DNA of 64,000 nucleotides, from NCBI GenBank assembly GCA_022496185.1, contig WTXG01000135.1:36818-100817 (forward strand). Reading direction: 5' to 3'. Within the stretch, counting starts at the first letter, position 1. The number at the start of each line of letters is the position of its first letter. Shown one piece after another: positions 44,472-56,197 of the stretch. The notes beneath the pieces were generated by a model. It did no database searches. It was not told the origin of the DNA and worked only from the letters and a program-made list of their open reading frames with translations. A program made the position numbers and the translations under genes. The DNA is from Multifurca ochricompacta. Taxonomy: Eukaryota > Basidiomycota > Agaricomycetes > Russulales > Russulaceae.

Positions 44472-46371
44472 ATGTCAACAACTGAGTTCAGTTACCAATT
44501 TAACTACGAGACCTTCAAGGGCAAGGTCAACTTCCCTACCGGCATCTTCATCAATGGCAAGTTCTCCGCCGGAGCTAATCGCACTACCATCGAGTAAGAA
44601 TACACACCCTTTTCTCGATAATGTTGCTTCACTTCCCGTTGCTCATTACCGCCTCACCGTAGCGTGATTAACCCCAGTTAGCAAGCCAACACTTACCCCG
44701 GGTAGTCAGTTGGCGTTCTTAAAAGTTTTTTTTTCCAGCGAATGGGAAGTTCCTCACCTCCATTGCTGAGGGTACCACAGATGACGTCAACCGCGCTGTT
44801 GATGCTGCCAAGAGAGCTTTTGACGAATCGTGGGGTCTTAGAATCCCCGGCGCCGAGCGCGGCAAGCTCCTCTACAGGTTAGCCGATCTCATGCAAAAGA
44901 ACTGGGACGAATTGGCAGCGCTCGAGGCGCTCGACAATGGCAAGACCTTCAACGACGCCAGAGCGACGGACCTTACCATGTCCGTCGACACGATACGGTA
45001 CTACGCCGGCTGGGCAGACAAGAACCACGGTCAGGTCATCGAAACAGACGAAACCAAGCTCGCGTACACCCGCCATGAGCCATTTGGCGTCGTCGGGCAA
45101 ATCATCCCGTGGAACTTCCCTCGTGCGTGAAAAGCCCTATCTGTTTTTTTTTTATCATGGTCGATTGTTTCTGACGTGCTGCTGCCGGGGCAGTGATGAT
45201 GATGACTTGGAAGCTCGGTCCGGCACTCGCCACGGGCAATTGCGTTGTACTCAAGCCCTCAGAGCTTACCCCCCTGAGCGCACTCCGTATGTGCTCACTC
45301 ATCAACGAGGCCGGCTTCCCACCGGGCGTCGTTAACGTTGTCACGGGTTACGGAGAGACCGTCGGCCGGGCCATCGCGGAGCATATGAGGATCGACAAAA
45401 TCTCGTTCACAGGATCAACCCTTGTCGGACGCAAGGTCATGGAAGCGGCAGCAAAGTCCAACTTGAAGAACGTCACACTTGAGCTCGGTGGAAAGTCCCC
45501 CAACGTCGTGTTCAATGATGCGGACATTGATCTCGCTGTGCACTGGTCGATCCATGGCATCTTGTGTGTTCTTCTCCATAGCATTGCCAGCCTGTTTGTT
45601 GCTCAAAGGAGTGTTTCGCTAGCTGGAATCACGGCCAGAATTGTTGCGCGGGCTCGCGTATCTATGTCCAGTCGGGCATCTACGACGAATTCCTCAAACG
45701 TTTCACAGCTCAGGCTAAGGCTCTTAAGCTCGGAGACCCATTCGCAAAAGACTCGTACCAGGGTCCCCAAGTCTCTCAGAATCAGTTTGACGTGCGTCCC
45801 TCTCTCCCCTCTCCCCCACCTCTGCCGCTGATATATCATAATACAGCGCATCATGGAACACATCGAAGCAGGGAAGAAAGAGGGCGCGACGGTACACCTC
45901 GGCGGCGAGCGTTTCGGCACACTTGGCTACTGGATCCAGCCGACCATCTTCACCAACGTGCGACCAGAAATGCGCATCGTGAGGGAGGAGATCTTCGGCC
46001 CCGTCGCCGTTGTTATCAAATTTGAAACCGAGCAGGAGGTCATTGGCATGGCAAATGGCACAGAATATGGCCTCGCTGCTGCCCTTTTTACTAAGGACAT
46101 CACGCGCGGGATTCAGGTTGCGCACCAGTTGCAGGCGGGCACTACTTGGGTTAATTGCATCAGCTCACTGCACCCGAACGTGCCGTTCGGAGGGTGCAAG
46201 CAGTCTGGTGTTGGTCGTGAGCTTGGCGAATATGCGTTGGACACGTCCGTCGTTTTTTTATTTATCCTCCCTCTCCACGAAAAAATGGCTAACCTTTTTG
46301 TCCTTCTGTTTGCCATCAGCTACACCAATGTCAAAGCCGTCCAGGTTAATCTCGGACGCGTGCTTGGCTAA
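44472..46371 (+). CDS. Aldehyde dehydrogenase, copy 1
   Basis: Seven exons: 44472-44593, 44663-44676 (14 nt), 44739-45122, 45194-45563, 45623-45791, 45847-46244, 46320-46371, giving 502 residues, the usual length of NAD(P)+-dependent ALDHs. Motifs: [15 protein letters not shown] (cofactor), FTGST, the glutamate motif LELGGKSP, and GQNCCAGSR with the catalytic Cys. The end is VNLGRVLG. It oxidises aldehydes to acids; substrate cannot be told. The last intron uses a weak donor GTCCGT. No targeting peptide, so probably cytosolic. It is the most diverged of the three tandem copies. Confidence 0.93.
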
Positions 46372-47577
46372 GCATTTCATTTTTTGTTACCTCAAAAAGC
46401 AAAGTCTGTTTTATCCAAAATGTACTTCAATGTGCTCAATGTATTACTATACGCGTCCCCAGTGTAGCCAGTAAAGTCACAAAAATTCACTCTGAGATTT
46501 TCGTTTGTTTTTCAAATTGCGGTGAGGTACTACCACACCCCTCGTTCGATTTATTGGTTGCTTTGCGCTGCCACGCCCCTCCGGTCCCATGTGATATCAG
46601 TCGGTGACCTTGGTTGTTTCAGCTTCTCAGCGCGCGGATCCAGGGAATGAGCCAACCCCGGGCGGAGATAATGTAGAACTCTGCTTGCGCGTCATCTCCT
46701 ATTATTTATCCTCTTTGGATATATGGCCAAATCGTTTTTCAGCACTGCACTGTTCAACCGCGATTTAGTGAGATGGCTTAGCACCTCGGGGATGGCACAG
46801 AGGTGCACCGAGCGACGCGGTGTGTCAGCTGATTGTCAGTAATTTATTTATCCCCATTTAGTGGTTTGATTCTTCTCTGCTTTGCCTCTGTACGCTGTTG
46901 CATTCACAATTTATGCAATGGACTTTGAACGTCGCTCCCACCTGAAAAGTCGCGCGCCGTCTAACATGGAATTTTAAGGAACTTCCTTCGAGTCTAGTGG
47001 AACTTGTCTATTCTGGGTAGTTGTTAGTGTCGTCGTGTTTCTTGTGCCAGGCCTAGCGAAAACTATCCCGACCCCGACTTCTCGTCCCTCCCTCGACTAC
47101 CAGATCTGACATCACATCTCGGTCATGGGTTATTGATCACGATCGATCGATAACAACACTTCGACGACCCTAAAGATCCTACAGATGTACGATGGCGCCG
47201 CAGTTTCACGAATTACCTGAACTGCGCCGAGTACAACGCCCAACGTAACACGAATAGGCGAGCATGCAAGGTTTCACCTTGGGTTAAGAGCGGCGGGCTA
47301 GTCTTTCAAGGTTCATTTCTCGGAAAAAATTGCGTCAGAGGTTTCAATGACATAAAAGACACTACCGAGTTGAATGCCCTCAATTTTCGCTCCATGCGGC
47401 AATTCACATCCGAGGCTTCCATGAGGGGTAATCAAAAATGCGGTGTCGGTCATCTGGCGAGTTGAAGCGGATATAGTCTTGGCTAGGAACCTAACAGTGA
47501 GATCAGGGATCAATACTTAAACGCGGCACATTTCGTGGTCGGCTTATCTCGTGCCCCTCGTACCCCACTACATAGCC
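46372..47577. other. Intergenic between ALDH copies 1 and 2
   Basis: 1.2 kb without a plausible gene. ORFs are short and overlap no motif. It holds the 3' end of copy 1 and the promoter of copy 2, without a clear TATA box. Confidence 0.55.
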
Positions 47578-49442
47578 ATGTCGACAACTACCTTCACCTA
47601 TCAATTTGAATCGCAGACATTCACCGGTAATGTCAGCTTCCCAACTGGTGTCTTTATAGACGGGAAGTTCTCCGCTGGGTCCAAGGGCACCACTATCGAG
47701 TGAGCAACCCCTCTCCTTCCGCGCGCCAAGTCCTTCGCTCATCATCGTCTCACAGTGTAATTAATCCATGTGAGGCCGCAGCGAGATACTAGCGATTGCG
47801 GTACTTCTGACTGTTTTATCTTAGCGACTGGAAAAGTCGTCACCTCCATCGCTGAAGGCACACCTGATGACGTCAATCGCGCTGTCAAAGCCGCCAAGCG
47901 TGCCTTTGACGAATCATGGGGTCTCAAAGTCCCCGGATCCCAGCGCGGAAAACTCCTCAACAAGCTTGCTGATCTTTTCGAACAGCACTCTGACGAACTT
48001 GCCGCTCTCGAAGCGCTTGATAACGGCAAGACTTTCAACTGGGCCAAGGCGGCCGATGTTGCCGCGTCGATTGGAGTATTACGGTATTATGCCGGTTGGG
48101 CAGATAAGATCCACGGTCAGGTCATCGAGACGCACGAGGACAACCTTGCGTACACACGCCACGAGCCATTCGGTGTCGTTGGGCAGATCATCCCTTGGAA
48201 CTTCCCTGGTACGTGAAAAAGGTTTTGAAACCTTTTCGGCTTTGCGTACTCATCCCTTTCCGTGGTCAGTCATGATGGTATCATGGAAACTTGGTCCGGC
48301 CCTCGCCACGGGTAACACCGTTATTCTCAAACCATCAGAATTCACACCTCTATCCGCGCTACGGGTGTGCTCACTTATCAACGAGGCCGGTTTCCCACCT
48401 GGCGTTGTGAACGTGGTTGTTGGTTATGGCAACACCGTCGGTCAGGCCATTTCGGAGCATTTGGGAATCGATAAGGTAGCGTTCACGGGATCGACACTCG
48501 TCGGGCGGAAGATCATGGAGGCTGCGGCCAAGTCAAACTTGAAGAATGTAACGCTCGAGCTTGGCGGCAAATCCCCCAACATTGTACTCAACGACGCAGA
48601 TCTTGACCTTGCTATCAACTGGTCTGTCCATGGCATCTTGTGCGTTTTTGATTCCCATGTCCTGTAGGATGCACGGTCATCTCTGACTTTTTTTTCCTTT
48701 CCCTAGCTGGAACCACGGGCAGACTTGCTGTGCCGGCTCGCGTATCTATGTGCAATCTGGAATTTATGATGAGTTCCTCCGACGGTTCACGGAAAAGGCC
48801 AAGTCTCTCAAGCTCGGAGACCCTTTCGCAAAAGATTCGTATCAGGGCCCTCAAGTCTCTCAGATCCAATTTGACGTGCGTTTATACTCCTCTCTCCCCC
48901 GCGCCGTATATTCTAACATGATACGACTAAGCGCATCATGGGGCTCGTGGACGCGGGCAAGAAAGAAGGCGCGACGGTGCACCTCGGTGGCGAGAGACAC
49001 GGTAACGAGGGATACTGGATCCAACCGACCATCTTCACCGACACGAAGCCGGACATGCGCATTGTGCAAGAAGAGATTTTCGGCCCCGTTGCCGTTGTGA
49101 TCAAGTTCGAAGACGAGGAGGATGCTTTGCGTCAGGCGAATGACACGTTGTATGGCCTCGCGGCGGCCGTGTTCACGACAAACCTCACCAAGGGGATCCA
49201 ATTCGCGCACAAGTTGCAGGCGGGAACGGCGTGGGTCAACTGCGTAAACTCACTGCAACCGAACGTGCCATTCGGAGGCTACAAGCAATCGGGCGTCGGG
49301 CGCGAGCTCGGCGAATACGCATTACAGAAGTGAGATGCTTCTTTTTTTTTTGCGCGTCGACTTAAATGCTGATCTTGTTCCTGTCAGCTATTCCAACATC
49401 AAATCTGTACACGTTAATTTGGGGCAGGTGATACAATTCTAG
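47578..49442 (+). CDS. Aldehyde dehydrogenase, copy 2
   Basis: Exons 47578-47699, 47756-47769 (14 nt), 47825-48208, 48270-48639, 48707-48875, 48932-49329, 49388-49442 give 503 residues. The first six exon lengths (122, 14, 384, 370, 169, 398) equal those of copy 1. Motifs include [22 protein letters not shown] and GQTCCAGSR. Very close to copy 3 over much of exons 3 and 4. It terminates VIQF. Intact, so expected to be active. The three copies probably arose by tandem duplication followed by divergence. Confidence 0.93.
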
Positions 49443-50769
49443 GTATCAGAGAAATCGAGATCCCCCCCCCCCCACCTCCCCTCACTGTATTCAGAATGGT
49501 TATGTCGTTGTCGTTGTAAAAGTAATAATAGGAATAGGACAATCAGACGATCTCAGTACGCGACAGCTTCCCTCCTGTAGGGCTAGTGTACGTAGCTGAT
49601 TCTTACCAAGGACTCGATATCAGCCTTTTTACATGGTTTGACGATCTAACGGTCCGATGATTCCCATGGGCCGAGGAACCAATATGCAAGTGTGTAAACC
49701 GTGACATGAACAAGCAAGCGAACAGCAGCAATGACGCGTTGTCTGGAATGAACTGCTACGCACGCACCCCTTCTCAGACCATCCCGTAGCCCACTGAAAT
49801 TTGAATCTTACATGCTGCAACTTCGAGATGTTCTTTTTTTTGGCTTAGGCATTGGCACTGGCACGTACTGCCACCACGATGACCACAATCAGAGTGTCAG
49901 ACCGCCTCTATTGAGTCGATCCTTGGTGGTCCCCCATTCTCACACAAATCAAATTGAATGTCATGACGTACTACCCTTACCAAACTCCCTCCCCCCGGCC
50001 GAAAGGCTCTCTTTTAGGCTCTCTTTTACTTTCCTCCCCGCTTTATCAACGGAATTGGACATGCCGAGCCGCAAGAAACAATCCCGTCGTTGCCATGAGA
50101 ACGACACACAAAACTCGAATTAGTCGATCCCTCAGCCTTCTTTCTGTCTCTGTCTCTTTGGTGAGTTGTTATTGCGTTTCGTAACGTTGTGGGGAAGGGG
50201 GAAAAAAAGGTTTCGTCACTTTTACTAATCTTGTGGGATGACGACAGGCATGCGCCCTGAAGGGTGTCAGATAGGCTACTCTGTAGGGTTCAGCTGACTG
50301 TTCGAAATGGAACAACCTCAACTCCGGCTTCAAGCCAATCAGAGAAGGTTGGTCTATAATCACACCTATTCTGGTTAGACGAAGGTCGAACGTGTGTTAT
50401 TTTTCACTTTTTTAAGCACAATAGGGCGCACTGAAGAACTCCATGGATAATTTGGGCGCAGTCTTTTTCATTTTGCAGCGCTTCTGATCGGTTGGGCAAA
50501 GTATGGGACAAAAACGGAGAACCAGTTCAACGGGCAGGACCCCCGTTCATCTTGGCCAAGAAGGCAATTCATACTCGAAAGGTTCGTTCCAATGGAATCG
50601 CTCCTTCGACAGAGGGTCACACGGTGTAGCTTCCTTGCGTCGGTTGTCTTTGCGATTGTTCGCATGACAGGAATGGATGCGCAGACGTATATAGTTCGAC
50701 AATTTTTCGGACTGATTGTCCCACCATTGCCCCGCATCGACTCCTCATCGAAAATAAAAAAGACAAACA
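49443..50769. other. Intergenic between ALDH copies 2 and 3
   Basis: No gene seen. A C10-like run sits at about 49463-49473. A TATATAG sequence about 85 bp upstream of the copy 3 ATG (near 50687) is a candidate TATA box. Confidence 0.5.
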
Positions 50770-52845
50770 ATGTCGACGACGACCTTTAGCCTCGAGTTCA
50801 AATCCGAGACCTTCAAGGGTAAGGTTAACTTCCCCACAGGCGTCTTCATCGATGGACAATTCTCCGCCGGCGCTGAAGGCACCACTATCGAGTGAGCACA
50901 CGAAAGTTATTTTTGTAATTCTACCTTGAGACTCATTTCTCATTCATTCTCCCCTACGATTTCTAGCGTGATCAACCCCTGTGAGTCACGCAGTCCGGAA
51001 TACCACCTAAACGTTCTGATGTTGAGTCTCACTCAGCGACTGGGAAGGTCATCACCTCCGTCGCGGAGGGTACAGCCAAGGATGTAGATCGCGCCGTCAA
51101 AGCTGCCAAGCGCGCCTTTACCGAATCATGGGGTCTCAAAGTCCCCGGATCCCAACGCGGACAACTCCTCAACAAGCTCGCTGATCTCTTCGAACGACAT
51201 TCTGACGAACTCGCCGCTCTCGAAGCGCTTGATAACGGCAAGACTTTCAACTGGGCCAAGGCGGCCGATGTTGCCATGTCGATTGGAGTGTTACGGTATT
51301 ATGCCGGTTGGGCGGATAAGATCCATGGACAGACCATCGAGACGCACGAGGACAAGCTCGCGTACACACGTCACGAACCATTTGGCGTTGTCGGACAGAT
51401 CATCCCTTGGAATTTCCCCCGTACGTGATACGTGAGAAGAAAGATGATATTTATCTTTTTTCGATTCTGATTCTGATTCGGATCATGATCCATCCCATCC
51501 CATCCCATCCCATCTATTTTTATTTTTATTTTGGCCCCTCTCCCCTTGCGCCCTGTTTGAAAAGGAATGTTTTTTCTGACTTGCTTGTCGGAACCCCCGA
51601 ACAGTTATGATGATGGCTTGGAAACTCGGTCCAGCCCTCGCCACGGGTAACGCCATCGTTCTTAAACCTTCAGAATTCACACCTCTATCTGCGCTCCGGG
51701 TGTGCTCACTTATCAACGAGGCCGGTTTCCCACCTGGTGTCGTGAACGTAATTATTGGTTATGGCCACACCGCGGGTCAGGCCATTGCGGAGCATTTGGG
51801 AATCGATAAGGTAGCGTTCACGGGATCAACCCTCGTCGGGCGGAAGATCATGGAGGCTGCGGCCAAGTCGAATTTGAAGAATGTGACGCTCGAGCTTGGC
51901 GGCAAATCCCCCAACATTATATTCAATGACGCGGACCTTGACCTCGCTGTCAATTGGTCCTTACATGGTATCTTGTGCGTACTCATGTGATACATCTTTT
52001 AATGCCCCGTGCGGACATCCCTTCACGACACCATCTGCCCCCTCCTACAGTTGGAACCACGGCCAGTGCTGTTGTGCCGGTTCACGTATCTTCGTTCAGT
52101 CTGGCATTTACGACAAGTTCCTCGAGCGTTTCACGGCCAAGTCTAAGGCTCTCAAGCTTGGTGACCCGTTTGCAGGTGACTCGTATCAGGGTCCTCAAGT
52201 CTCCAAGATCCAGTTTGACGTCGGTCTCTCTTCCTTTATTTTTATTTTTTTATTTTTTATTTTGAACGGTCCTTCTGACATGAGTGGTTATATATGATAT
52301 ATATATTACAACGTCATTCGTTGTAGCGTATCATGGATTTCATCAACTCGGGCAAGGAGCAAGGCGCGACGGTACACCTCGGTGGCGAGCAACACGGTAC
52401 CGAGGGATACTGGATCCAACCGACCATCTTCACCAACACCAAACCGGACATGCGCATCGTTCAAGAGGAGATTTTCGGTCCCGTCGGCGTGGTCATCAAG
52501 TTCGAGGACCAGGAAGACGTGTTGCGTCAGGCGAATGACACGTTGTATGGTCTCGCGGCGGCCGTATTCACGACAGACATTACCAGAGGGATCCAATTCG
52601 CGCACAGTTTGCAGCTGGAACGGCTTGGATCAATTGCGCCAATTCGTTGCATCCGAACGTGCCCTTCGGAGGGTACAAACAGTCCGGTGTGGGACGCGAA
52701 CTTGGCGAATACGCGTTGAACAAGTGCGTTCTCGTACAGGAGTTAAAAAAAAAAAATGCGGCTGACCTTGGTTTTTTTTTTTTTTTTACTACTCAGTTAC
52801 ACCAACGTCAAAGCCGTTCACATCAACCTGGGTCAACACATCTGA
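50770..52845 (+). CDS. Aldehyde dehydrogenase, copy 3 (one frameshift)
   Basis: Exons 50770-50891, 50967-50980 (14 nt), 51037-51420, 51605-51974, 52051-52219, 52327-52723, 52797-52845. Exons 1-5 equal those of copies 1 and 2 in length and are intact, with LELGGKSPN and GQCCCAGSR. Exon 6 is 397 instead of 398 nt: a base is missing near 52614 in the LQAGTAW motif. This would truncate the enzyme about 75 residues early, yet everything downstream, including splice sites and stop, is conserved. Intron 3 is long (184 nt) and contains a (CCCAT)n run near 51490-51512. Either a recent pseudogene or a sequencing indel. Confidence 0.85.
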
Positions 52846-53589
52846 GCCAAAAAAAAAAAAAAAGAAGGCAAGAAGTTAAAAAAATAAAGGATATGCGAAC
52901 CCTCTCGCGGAAGGATCGTCATGTAGATCTATTTGTACGAATGCAATGCGAGACATTTCACCTTTTTCCTTTTCCTCTCGATCAAATAATACACTGAACT
53001 TTTTGAAGCGAGGCGATCTTTCATACTAAGACTAGTACGACTCACGCCACTATATACTCCCATATCCTACCCCATCCATACACCGACTGACAAGGGTCGA
53101 TCAGGGAGTTCAAGGCAAAGTAGGGCGGCGTAGTAGATATACGCCCTAACTAACAACAATACAACAAGGTCAATGTCTGTCTGATGATCTATCTGGTGAT
53201 AAAACTCCTGACCTTGTCTGGTGCCCGACCCATTCATTCATTGTTCTTGTTTGGAAATTGAAAAGATCGCATCGGCATCGCGGCTCTTTGTAAGGCTGAG
53301 CCTAACAGGCAGGAACAGGAGATGATGACCGTAGTAAGTAATAAATACAAATCGAGAGCGAATAAAAAAAACCCCGCCCCGCGGGAGCAAAGTATGGTTG
53401 TGGATCGCGATGATGACGGTTACACAACATTTATCATTATCATATATATATAAAAAGGGCGGAAGTCTAATCTCGATCTCGTCCAAACCCAAAATAAATA
53501 AACTCAAAAAATAAATAAAAAAACCCAGAAATAATCAAAATGTAAAATATGAAGCTTCTCCATGCGCCCCCAACGCCTCTGCTCAGCAC
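52846..53589. other. Intergenic between ALDH copy 3 and F-box gene F1
   Basis: Convergent 3' ends. A14 and T-rich runs, no gene-like ORF. Confidence 0.55.
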
Positions 53590-55635
53590 CTAAGGTCCGA
53601 CACTAAGGAGGAAATCGTCAGCACAACACCAACGCGCGCAATTCGCTTTTACGTTAAACTTACCTGAAACATGAGCACAGCATCGCCGCACATGGCCGCG
53701 CAAAGACATCAGGATCGAGATGCTGCAACTCATCCGTAACACAGCCTCGGCGCGGATATACGCGCGTTCATGCTTAACCACCCCATCCTCATTGTCGTTT
53801 CCGCCAACGAGTGTACGACCTTGTTTCAGGTGCAGATCTTCACGCGCGAGTGCGCGTGCCACACGACGTGGATGATAATCCGCAAGGACGAGCGCATTAC
53901 GTCCCTCATTTTTCGATGGGTGGCGTTCCTGCCGTCGCATCAGCGAAGAGAGGAGGTAGGCGACGGCGACGGTGACGGTGACACGGGCCGTTGGACGACA
54001 ACCGCTTGACGAAAGACGTTCTCGCTCCGAAAGTCGAAGGGAGTCCGATCAAGCTCGGTCGAGGTGGAGTGGAGACGGAAAGCGAGAGAGTGCGTATATC
54101 ACAGATGACCGCTTGGCCCCATTGATTCCAGGGCATTATCACAGGTGCTGGTGTACCGCTCCAAGCGCTCACGTTCGTACTTGCGATGGAAGAATCCAAT
54201 TTGGTCTGGAGTGGTGGTCTTGTGTGAGAGAGAAGGACGGCTGAGGGGATGTGGAGGTCGAATTCGCCCCAGCCGGAATCTTGGAAGACTTCTAGGATGA
54301 GGCTGAGCGCTGTCGTCTCCATGGTCGTGTCCGGATAGAAGTGTCCTATGGGCAGCGACTGGCCAGGCGACTCGCAAAGAAAGTGTGGTTTGCGGATGAT
54401 GCCACGCAGGATCTCATTGTCTGGGAGCTTGTACGTCGCTTCTAGCCATGGGGTGAGAAGGATTCCCGGATTACGGGCGCATCTTTCCAGGGAGTAGACA
54501 TGTAGAAGCTTCGCTGTGTACCTGCCCATATGAAGGGCACCGCTGCCACGACCAGATGTAAATCATCCAGAAATGAATACCCATAAAATGGCTGTGGCAG
54601 TACCTGATTAAGAACGTGACATAAGGAGGGGGGGGGGGATATAAGCGGGGGGACCTCGGCAAGACAAGATGAGGAGTATGCGCACCAGTTCTGCTATGAC
54701 AATCCCAGAGTGCCAATTCCACACGACCAAGGACGTTTCCTGCTCACTTGCTGCCACGAGCGCAAGATGGTCACCCTGGATCCTACAGAATTCGATAAAG
54801 TTGCCGAACGGGACCCGGTGTTCTGGTAGACGAATGATCCCATCCGTTTGGGAAAGCGTGTGTTGATCACCCGTCGAAAGACACTGCAAGTGGAGGTGAG
54901 GTCTGAGACTAATAATGAAGGGTCCGTTCTTTCAATCAGAAAAAGAACTTCTTAAAAAAAAAAAAAAGGCCAGCCAAGGCGAGTGTGTAATGTGTGTGTA
55001 CTCACTCTTGATGGTTGTGCGACTCGGCGCACGATATGACGAGCAAATCTCGAGCGACGTCGACAATATAAAAGGACGCTGAAAAGTCAAAGTCGAGCGT
55101 CCAGCGCCGTGCCTGTATGCCGCGCAACGCGGAGGGGAGTTGGAAGACGACCAGACGGGTTGGACCATGAACAGGAGCGTCTCTTTCCTTGGCCTGAAAG
55201 ACGAGGTAACCGTCGGAGACGTACGGTTTCCAGAGGTCTTGTAGGTCGATCGTTTCATGATTGGTCCAGGCAAGTTCCTTAGAGCCTGGTCGTATGCTGT
55301 GAGCATGGAAAAGCGGTGGGCGATGTCAGCAACCTCATCTTCTTGAGTGTTGTCATGCATTCCATGGGCGAGTAGCGTGATGTTGTATTGAAGGGTGATC
55401 GAGTTTGCGACGATATCGTGAAAACGACGACAAACCTATACAGTTTCCCTTAGTGAGCGATTCTGCTGAAGGAACAACGAAGGGGAGAGGGAGGGGAAGG
55501 GGAAGGGGAGGGAAAGATGATTTGAACCTGTAGACATGTTAAGAGAGTTGGGATGTCCAAATATTCTAATATTCGAAGGATGATCTCGGCTGGCACCGTG
55601 AGCAACCATGGCGTATCGTCGCACGAAGAGGTCAT
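53590..55635 (-). pseudogene. F-box-like gene F1 (frames broken)
   Basis: Exon 1 is 55635-55528 with the start of an F-box (LTVPAEIILRILEYLDIPTLLTCLQ), completed by exon 2 from 55435 (VCRRFHDIVANSITLQYNI). Exon 3 (about 54905-54667) and a later exon from about 54606 follow. Family blocks shared with F2 and F3: LAWTN, SALRGI, VVWNWHSG, HPRRVAR and a C-terminal SISIL. A base is missing near 55264 and again near 54513, and a further frame change lies near 53940. Such F-box proteins usually pair a degenerate F-box with a beta-rich C-terminus and may serve as SCF substrate adaptors; the ligand is unknown. Exon ends are approximate. Confidence 0.7.
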
Positions 55636-56197
55636 GCCAATGGGACTACTTAGCCAAAAGGCAAAGGCGCTCGTATTGGTGAACTTTCCTTCATCTGCTG
55701 TTGAACCACAACCCGTTTAACTCACTCAATCACTCACTCAATCACTCACTCATTCACTCACTCATTCACTCACTAATTACTCACGACGGACAAGAAAGCA
55801 TAGCATCGCATCGCATCGCATCTTATGCATACGCACATAAAAGCATAACACAGGTCAGGTCGCATCGCATGGGACACAATGGTGCTTGATCACGTAAACA
55901 CTGACTGACCCATCCGTTCCGTCTCGTCTCTCACTCACTTCTACACGTGATTGTTTTTGCCCTATCTAATCATAACCTACCCTTCTAATATCTCTCAGAT
56001 CTCATGCTGACGACAGTGATGGCGGTGTCAGTGAGGATCCCGACTCGGAGGATTCACGCGCAGGAATATATTCCTATTCCTTAGAGGGAGGAATCTCCCT
56101 CCCAAGGGAATGCATATCCCTATCCCATTCTTACCTTCCTCCCTCAGTTCTCCTTCTGGCCTTTCTCTCACTGCGCTCCCCCACCCGTTTCCTCATC
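55636..56197. promoter_or_regulatory. Divergent intergenic region between F1 and F2, with (ACTC)n
   Basis: The two genes start head to head 562 bp apart. The region holds a (ACTC/ATTC) tandem array at 55721-55784 and repeated GCATC units near 55802-55826, but no recognisable promoter motif. Confidence 0.6.

Noticed and set aside
55721..55784. CRISPR-like regular repeat
   Set aside because: Four-base tandem repeat without spacers in a eukaryotic genome; a microsatellite.
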